From contig JAHBYP010000004.1 of assembly GCA_019635875.1 (NCBI GenBank), positions 512,001 to 576,000 on the forward strand: DNA of 64,000 nucleotides, given 5' to 3'. Shown in pieces: positions 59,734 through 64,000 of the stretch. Position 1 is the stretch's first letter. Every line of letters starts with the position of its first letter. The notes below the pieces were generated by a model. That model saw nothing but the letters and a program-made list of their open reading frames with translations, was not told where the DNA came from and ran no database searches. Both the position numbers and the translations under genes were made by a program. The DNA comes from Alphaproteobacteria bacterium (GTDB taxonomy: Bacteria > Pseudomonadota > Alphaproteobacteria > Reyranellales > Reyranellaceae).

Positions 59734-60918
59734 TCAATACGATCGCGGCAATCCCAGCACGTGCTCGGCGACGAAGTTCAGCACCATGTTGGTCGAGATC
59801 GGCGCCACGGTGTAGAGGCGCGCCTCGCGGAACTTGCGCTCGATGTCGTACTCCTCGGCGAAGCCGAAGCCGCCATGCGTCTGCACGCACATCTCGGCGC
59901 AGGCCCAGGCCGCTTCCGAGGCCAGCATCTTGGCCATGTTGGCGTCGGCGCCGGCGTTGATGCCGGCCTCGAACAGCGTCGCAGCCTTGCGCACCATCAG
60001 GTCTGCGGCCTCGATCTGGGTGTAGGCACGCGCGATGGGATATTGCACGCCCTGGTTCTGGCCGATCGGCCGGCCGAACAGCTTGCGCTCCTTGGCGTAG
60101 CTCACCGCTTTCTCGATGAACCAGCGGCCGTCGCCGATGCACTCCGAGGCGATCAGCACGCGCTCGGCGTTCATGCCCGAGAGGATATAGCGGAAGCCCT
60201 GCCCCTCCTCGCCGATCAGGTTCTCGGCCGGCACTTCCATGTTGTCGAAGAACACTTCGGTGCTGTTGTGGTTCATCATCGTGCGGATCGGCCGGATGGT
60301 GAGGCCCTTGCCGAGCGTCTCGCGCATGTCGACGAGGAACACCGAGAGGCCCTCGGTGCGCTTGGCCTGCTGGTCCTTGGGCGTGGTGCGTGCCAGCAGC
60401 AGCATCAGGTCGGAGTGCTCGGCGCGACTGGTCCACACCTTCTGGCCGTTCACGACATAGGTGCTGTTGTTCTTCTTCACTGCCGTGGTGCGCAGGCTGA
60501 GCGTGTCGGTGCCGCTGCTGGGCTCGGTGACGCCGAAGGCCTGCAGGCGCATCTCGCCGGTGGCGATCTTCGGCAGGTAACGCTGCTTCTGCTCCTTGCT
60601 GCCGTGCCGCAGCACCGTGCCCATGATGTACATCTGCGCGTGGCAGGCCGCGGCGTTGCAGCCGGCGCGGTGGATCTCCTCCAGCACGGCGCTGGCCGCC
60701 GAGATGCCCAGCCCGGCGCCGCCATATTCCTCGGGGATCAGGATCGACAGCCAGCCGGCCTCGGTCAGCGCCTTGACGAAATCGGTGGGATAGCCGCGCT
60801 CGCGATCGAGCTTGCGCCAATAGGCGCCGTCGAACTTAAGGCAGAGCGCGCGCACCGCGTCGCGGATCTCGGGATGGGTCGGCGCATAGGGCGTGTCGGC
60901 GAGCGTCGCGGTGGCCAT
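59734..60918 (-). CDS. Acyl-CoA dehydrogenase family protein
   Basis: 394 residues with the three ACAD domains: N-terminal helical (YPTDFVKALTEAGWLSILIP), middle beta (AFGVTEPSSGTDTLSLRTTA, the FAD-contact region) and C-terminal helical (MCVQTHGGFGFAEEYDIERK, then FREARLYTVAPISTNM). It oxidises an acyl-CoA (or related) thioester with FAD, passing electrons to ETF. Chain-length preference is unknown; no beta-oxidation partners are adjacent. Confidence 0.94.
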   Translation of the reverse strand: MATATLADTPYAPTHPEIRDAVRALCLKFDGAYWRKLDRERGYPTDFVKALTEAGWLSILIPEEYGGAGLGISAASAVLEEIHRAGCNAAACHAQMYIMGTVLRHGSKEQKQRYLPKIATGEMRLQAFGVTEPSSGTDTLSLRTTAVKKNNSTYVVNGQKVWTSRAEHSDLMLLLARTTPKDQQAKRTEGLSVFLVDMRETLGKGLTIRPIRTMMNHNSTEVFFDNMEVPAENLIGEEGQGFRYILSGMNAERVLIASECIGDGRWFIEKAVSYAKERKLFGRPIGQNQGVQYPIARAYTQIEAADLMVRKAATLFEAGINAGADANMAKMLASEAAWACAEMCVQTHGGFGFAEEYDIERKFREARLYTVAPISTNMVLNFVAEHVLGLPRSY

Positions 60919-60977
60919 GGGTCGTCCGTCTGTTGGGTGGCGACGGTACTAGCCGCCGTCCGCCGGCAGGGCAACCG

Positions 60978-61502
60978 TCAGCCGCGCCGTGCCACCCAGA
61001 CCAAACCGCGCCAGCCCTTCTGGCTTCCATAGTCGGCGGTGAAATCCCGCGCCGGATCGCGCAGCAGGTGTAGCCGCCGCATCACCGCCTGCGAGCGCAA
61101 ATTGTCGGGCGCCGTGTAGGCCAGGACCTCGGGCAACCCCGCTCGCCCCAGCGCGTCATCCAGCGCCGCCCCTGCCGCTTCGGTGGCGTAGCCCTGTCCC
61201 CAGGCCGCGCGCACGAGCCGCCAGCCGATCTCGAAGTGCTCTCCCAGCGGATGGCCGGCCGGCGACGGCATGATCCCGGCGTAGCCGAGAAACGCACCGT
61301 AGCGCTCCTCGACCACCCAGCGGCCGAAGCCGTGACGCTCGAAGGCAGCCATGTACCGGTCGAGCTTCGCATCGCTCGCAGCGCGATCAAGCGGCCCGCC
61401 CTCGTCGGCCATGACCACGGCGTCGCCGTTCATGGCGGCGAACACGTCACGATCGCTCGTGTGCCACCGGCGCAATCGCAAGCGTGTCGTCTCGATTGGC
61501 AT
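60978..61502 (-). CDS. GNAT family N-acetyltransferase (RimJ/RimL type)
   Basis: 174 residues: IETTRLRLRRWHTSDRDVFA opening, FLGYAGIMPSPAGHPLGEHF, the acetyl-CoA loop AAWGQGYATEAAGAALDDAL and the closing YTAPDNLRSQAVMRRL. This is the alpha-amino or antibiotic/small-molecule acetyltransferase subgroup; the substrate is unknown. Stand-alone gene. Confidence 0.94.
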   Translation of the reverse strand: MPIETTRLRLRRWHTSDRDVFAAMNGDAVVMADEGGPLDRAASDAKLDRYMAAFERHGFGRWVVEERYGAFLGYAGIMPSPAGHPLGEHFEIGWRLVRAAWGQGYATEAAGAALDDALGRAGLPEVLAYTAPDNLRSQAVMRRLHLLRDPARDFTADYGSQKGWRGLVWVARRG

Positions 61503-61578
61503 TTGCGATCGCTTCTAACCGACTTGCAGGTCAGCGTCCGCGCTGCGATAGAGGCGCCCGCTCTTTACTTCTCCCCGC

Positions 61579-61792
61579 ATGCGCATCGCCGGCCTCACCC
61601 TGCTCGCGCCCTTCATCGGCGCATTGGGCGTGGCGCTGGACCAGCCGCCGCATCGCGACGCCGCCGGCCTCGCGTTTTGCCGTCAGCGCCTCGGAGGCGA
61701 CGTTCGTCGGGCTCGGCTCGGCCTTCCGGGGTCTCGCCGCCGGCATCCTGGTGCCGGCGCTGGATCGCGCCCGCGCGGCGTTCAGCCGATAG
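61579..61792 (+). pseudogene. Small gene broken by a one-base frameshift
   Basis: The frame from ATG 61579 (MRIAGLTLLAPFIGALGVAL) reads well to AGLAF, then turns Arg-rich. Removing one T from the run of four at 61675-61678 joins it to AVSASEATFVGLGSAFRGLA and on to a stop at 61790-61792, giving ~70 residues. This may be a sequencing error or a recent mutation. No family recognised; the start is signal-peptide or membrane-like. Its end overlaps the convergent DUF4392 gene. Confidence 0.5.
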
Positions 61793-62672
61793 CCGCCGCG
61801 CGGATCGCGGCGATCACCTCGGCGTGCACCTCGGGCGGCATGCCGTCGACCGTCGCCTCGGCCTTGCGCGTCACGCCATCCACCGTGCCGCCCTCGCGCA
61901 CAAGGCGTTCGAGCAGGCGCGCGTCGTGCTCCGCGTCCAGCGACTCCAGCAGCACCGGCGCCAGCGCCGGCATCACCGCCGCCAGCGCGCCGACCAGGCC
62001 GTAACCGCCCCAGTTGGAGACGCCGGCGACAATCAGGTCGTCGGCCGCGGTGGCGCAGGCGATGCGCTCGCCGTTGGGCACGGTGCGCGCGATCAGCTCG
62101 GGCGCCAGGCTGCCCATGCCGATCTCGTTGCCGCCGTCGCCGATGGCGATGCGCCGCCATTTGCCGGCGAGGAACAGATCGTCGAGCGCCGGCGTGAAGG
62201 CCGAGACGTCCTCGCCGCGCATGTTGCGCGGCCTGCCGTCGCGCGCGCGGCCGCAGCGCTCGATCGAGATCACATGCGTGATGCCCGCGTCGATCCATCG
62301 TCTCGCCACCGTCGCGGCATCGTCGAGATCGACCGGCACGTCGGCGGCGCGCGGCAGCGCGGCCAGCGCCACCCGGCAGGCCGGCGCGCACAGCGCATCG
62401 GTCGCCAGCCGCACCGGCCAGCCGGCGGCGCGGAAGGCGGCGGCCATGTGCGCCATGCCGCCGGGCCCGTCGGTCTCGGGGCGCGGCCCCTGCTCCGTCG
62501 GCACGGCGAAGCCGGTGATCAGGCCGACGCGCGGCGCGTGCACCTCGGCGATCGACTCGACGGCGCGCAGCAGATTACCCGCAGTGGCCGCCATCAGCGG
62601 CGCGGCGCCGCGGCCGACCTCGCGGCAGATCACCGCCTCGATGGCGGCGACGCGATCCTGGGGACGCCTCAT
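61782..62672 (-). CDS. DUF4392 (glutamate cyclase-like) protein
   Basis: 296 residues from MRRPQDRVAAIEAVICR (62672). The D-glutamate cyclase-like family marks are LLRAVESIAEVHAPRVGLIT near the N-terminus, HVISIERCGRARDGRPRNMR, RGEDVSAFTPALDDLF and IAIGDGGNEIGMGSLA. Some relatives convert D-glutamate to 5-oxoproline; activity here is untested. Its ATG overlaps the stop of the adenylate cyclase gene (ATGA), so the two are coupled. Confidence 0.9.
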   Translation of the reverse strand: MRRPQDRVAAIEAVICREVGRGAAPLMAATAGNLLRAVESIAEVHAPRVGLITGFAVPTEQGPRPETDGPGGMAHMAAAFRAAGWPVRLATDALCAPACRVALAALPRAADVPVDLDDAATVARRWIDAGITHVISIERCGRARDGRPRNMRGEDVSAFTPALDDLFLAGKWRRIAIGDGGNEIGMGSLAPELIARTVPNGERIACATAADDLIVAGVSNWGGYGLVGALAAVMPALAPVLLESLDAEHDARLLERLVREGGTVDGVTRKAEATVDGMPPEVHAEVIAAIRAAAIG

Positions 62673-64000
62673 TTGTCTTTGGCCACGAAGACGCCATCCC
62701 AGATCGGCGGCGGTGCGGCGATCAGCTTCTTGGTCCGCTTGCGCATCACGTCGTGATAGCCGTTGACCCAGCCCGCCGCCTCGGCGGCCACCTTGGCCGC
62801 GCGCACGCGCGCGAGCGCCTCCTCGAAATCGCCTGCCCTGTACGCCACCAGAAACGCCTCCTGCTTCTCGAGCAACGCCGCGAACGCCGGCGTGGCCGCC
62901 ATCGCCCGGTCGCCGGCCAGCGCATAGATGCGCTCTGGCTCGGTCTTTCCCTTGACCTGGATGAGGTCGATCTCGACCAGCGCGAACTCTCCGACCGCCT
63001 TCGCCGTGGCCTCGCCGAGGATCGTGCCAACGGCGTAGGTCTTGCACTGGCCCTCCAGGCGCGAGGCGAGATTGACCGAATCGCCCAGCAGGGTATAGGC
63101 GAAGCGCTGCGTGCTGCCGAAATTGCCCACCGAGGCCACACCCGTGTTGATGCCGATGCCCATCATCACCGGGATGTGGTTGCGCCCCTGCTCGTGCGCC
63201 TCGCGCCGCCACTCGACGTTGAGCTCGGCCAGGCGGCGTGTCATGACCAGCGCCGCCTCGCAGGCATTTCTCGGATGATGCTTCAGCTCGAGCGGCGCGT
63301 TCCAGAACGCCATGATGTTGTCGCCCATGTACTTGTCGACCGTGCCGTGCGCCTCGAGGATGATGTCGGTCATCGGCGTCAGGAAGCGGTTCATGAACAC
63401 CGCCAGGCCCTGCGGGTCGAACTGCTCGGCGATGGTCGTGAAGCCGCGCACGTCGGTGAACATCACGGTGATCTCGCGCTGCTCGCCGCCCAGCTTGAGC
63501 TGATCGGGATTGCGCGCCAGCTGGGAAACGAGATCGGGCGAGAGGTACATGCCGAAGGCGCCGCGGATGCGCGCCCGCTCCGCCTCGGCCCGCATGAAGC
63601 TGAAGGCCGAGCCCACGGCATAGACCGCCGCGAGCGTCGCGGCCGGATAGATCGGATCGAGCAGCAGGCGGCTCGACCAGAAAACGAGCCACGGCCCGAA
63701 CACGGCGATGGCGATGGCGAGCAGCGCACCCAGCGCCATCTGCCCGCCGCCCAGCCGCGGCACCAGCACCACGAAGATCGCGCCGACCAGAACGATGAAA
63801 ACCAGCTCCAGCCCGGTGGCGAAGTCGGGTCGCAGCAGGTACACGCCCGACAGCACCTGCTCGACGATCTGGGCGTGGACCTCGACGCCCGGCACGTTGG
63901 CCGCGATCGGCGTGTTGCGCAGGTCCTTCAGGCCCAGCGCACTGGTGCCGATGAAGACGATGTGGCCGTCGATCCTGTCGGCCGGCACGCTGCCGTCGAG
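62669..64000 (-). CDS. CHASE2-containing class III adenylate/guanylate cyclase, 5'-truncated by window edge
   Basis: At least 443 residues; the frame is open to the window end. The visible part begins in a CHASE2-type extracellular domain end (DGHIVFIGTSALGLKDLRNT, VPGVEVHAQIVEQVLSG). Three membrane helices follow (LELVFIVLVGAIFVVLVPRL and two more). The cyclase domain has metal-binding Asp residues in MFTDVRGFTTIAEQF and KYMGDNIMAFWNA and the NLASRLEG transition-state Asn/Arg. Product likely cAMP. A short helical C-tail follows. Coupled to DUF4392. Confidence 0.93.
   Translation of the reverse strand, partial: LDGSVPADRIDGHIVFIGTSALGLKDLRNTPIAANVPGVEVHAQIVEQVLSGVYLLRPDFATGLELVFIVLVGAIFVVLVPRLGGGQMALGALLAIAIAVFGPWLVFWSSRLLLDPIYPAATLAAVYAVGSAFSFMRAEAERARIRGAFGMYLSPDLVSQLARNPDQLKLGGEQREITVMFTDVRGFTTIAEQFDPQGLAVFMNRFLTPMTDIILEAHGTVDKYMGDNIMAFWNAPLELKHHPRNACEAALVMTRRLAELNVEWRREAHEQGRNHIPVMMGIGINTGVASVGNFGSTQRFAYTLLGDSVNLASRLEGQCKTYAVGTILGEATAKAVGEFALVEIDLIQVKGKTEPERIYALAGDRAMAATPAFAALLEKQEAFLVAYRAGDFEEALARVRAAKVAAEAAGWVNGYHDVMRKRTKKLIAAPPPIWDGVFVAKDK

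Overview
The window is high-GC (roughly two thirds G+C), densely packed bacterial chromosome that most resembles a free-living heterotrophic alphaproteobacterium. The best lineage marker is a 100-residue homologue of the accessory complex I subunit NDUFS4 (35492-35794), a family of alphaproteobacteria and mitochondria. The single ExbB-ExbD-TonB operon, the many ABC/GST/SDR/SRPBCC genes and the short palindromic repeats between genes fit this. I cannot name a genus. I see no prophage, insertion sequence, CRISPR array or rRNA; there are two tRNA genes (Arg-TCT and Pro-TGG).

Layout. 0-6 kb: end of a gamma-glutamyltransferase, a DUF917 protein, a family-5 peptide-type ABC binding protein and an M81 (MlrC-like) peptidase, a plausible peptide/cyclic amide catabolic neighbourhood; then a small Flp-pilin-like gene. 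6-14 kb: lipoprotein, an orphan PhnM, exbB-exbD-tonB, a 3-hydroxyisobutyrate-dehydrogenase-type enzyme, an AraC regulator divergent from a LysE exporter, and small secreted proteins. 14.6-17.9 kb: a 1118-residue membrane-anchored double AAA+ (ClpB-like) protein whose C-terminal quarter reads as a class I release factor (RF2) without its GGQ domain, the most unusual gene here. 18-25 kb: hydrolase, GST, WYL regulator, DUF2461, TfoX-N, a pirin/LysR divergent pair, DoxX, MAPEG and GFA proteins. 25.7-28.8 kb: membrane protein plus TetR, two SRPBCC proteins and a RibD-like reductase. 28.9-32.6 kb: hyuA-hyuB. 33.9-35.3 kb: a lower-GC, overlapping VOC-TfoX_C-TetR operon. 35.4-36.4 kb: two tRNAs flanking the NDUFS4-like gene, and DUF2237.

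37-46 kb: CobW GTPase overlapping an amidohydrolase, formate-tetrahydrofolate ligase, O-methyltransferase, GST, GFA protein and a pyruvate-oxidase-like ThDP enzyme. 46-52 kb: a DUF1963 protein with a large internal insert, a membrane-fused spermidine-synthase-like protein, and a three-gene operon of exported proteins. 52.2-55.9 kb: a TPP riboswitch heading an ABC importer of the thiamine-pyrimidine type (ATPase, permease, binding protein), split by an inverted membrane-protein gene. 56-64 kb: SDR plus quinone oxidoreductase, a second quinone oxidoreductase, ExoD-like protein, acyl-CoA dehydrogenase, GNAT, a frameshifted small gene, and a DUF4392 (glutamate cyclase-like) gene coupled to a CHASE2 adenylate cyclase cut by the window edge.

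Running through the window are at least four families of intergenic inverted repeats. Some sit nested in one another, some supply translated sequence (the C-terminus of the dehydrogenase at 10134, an N-terminal insert in the SMP-30 gene at 49658), and one abuts a start codon (permease at 53226).
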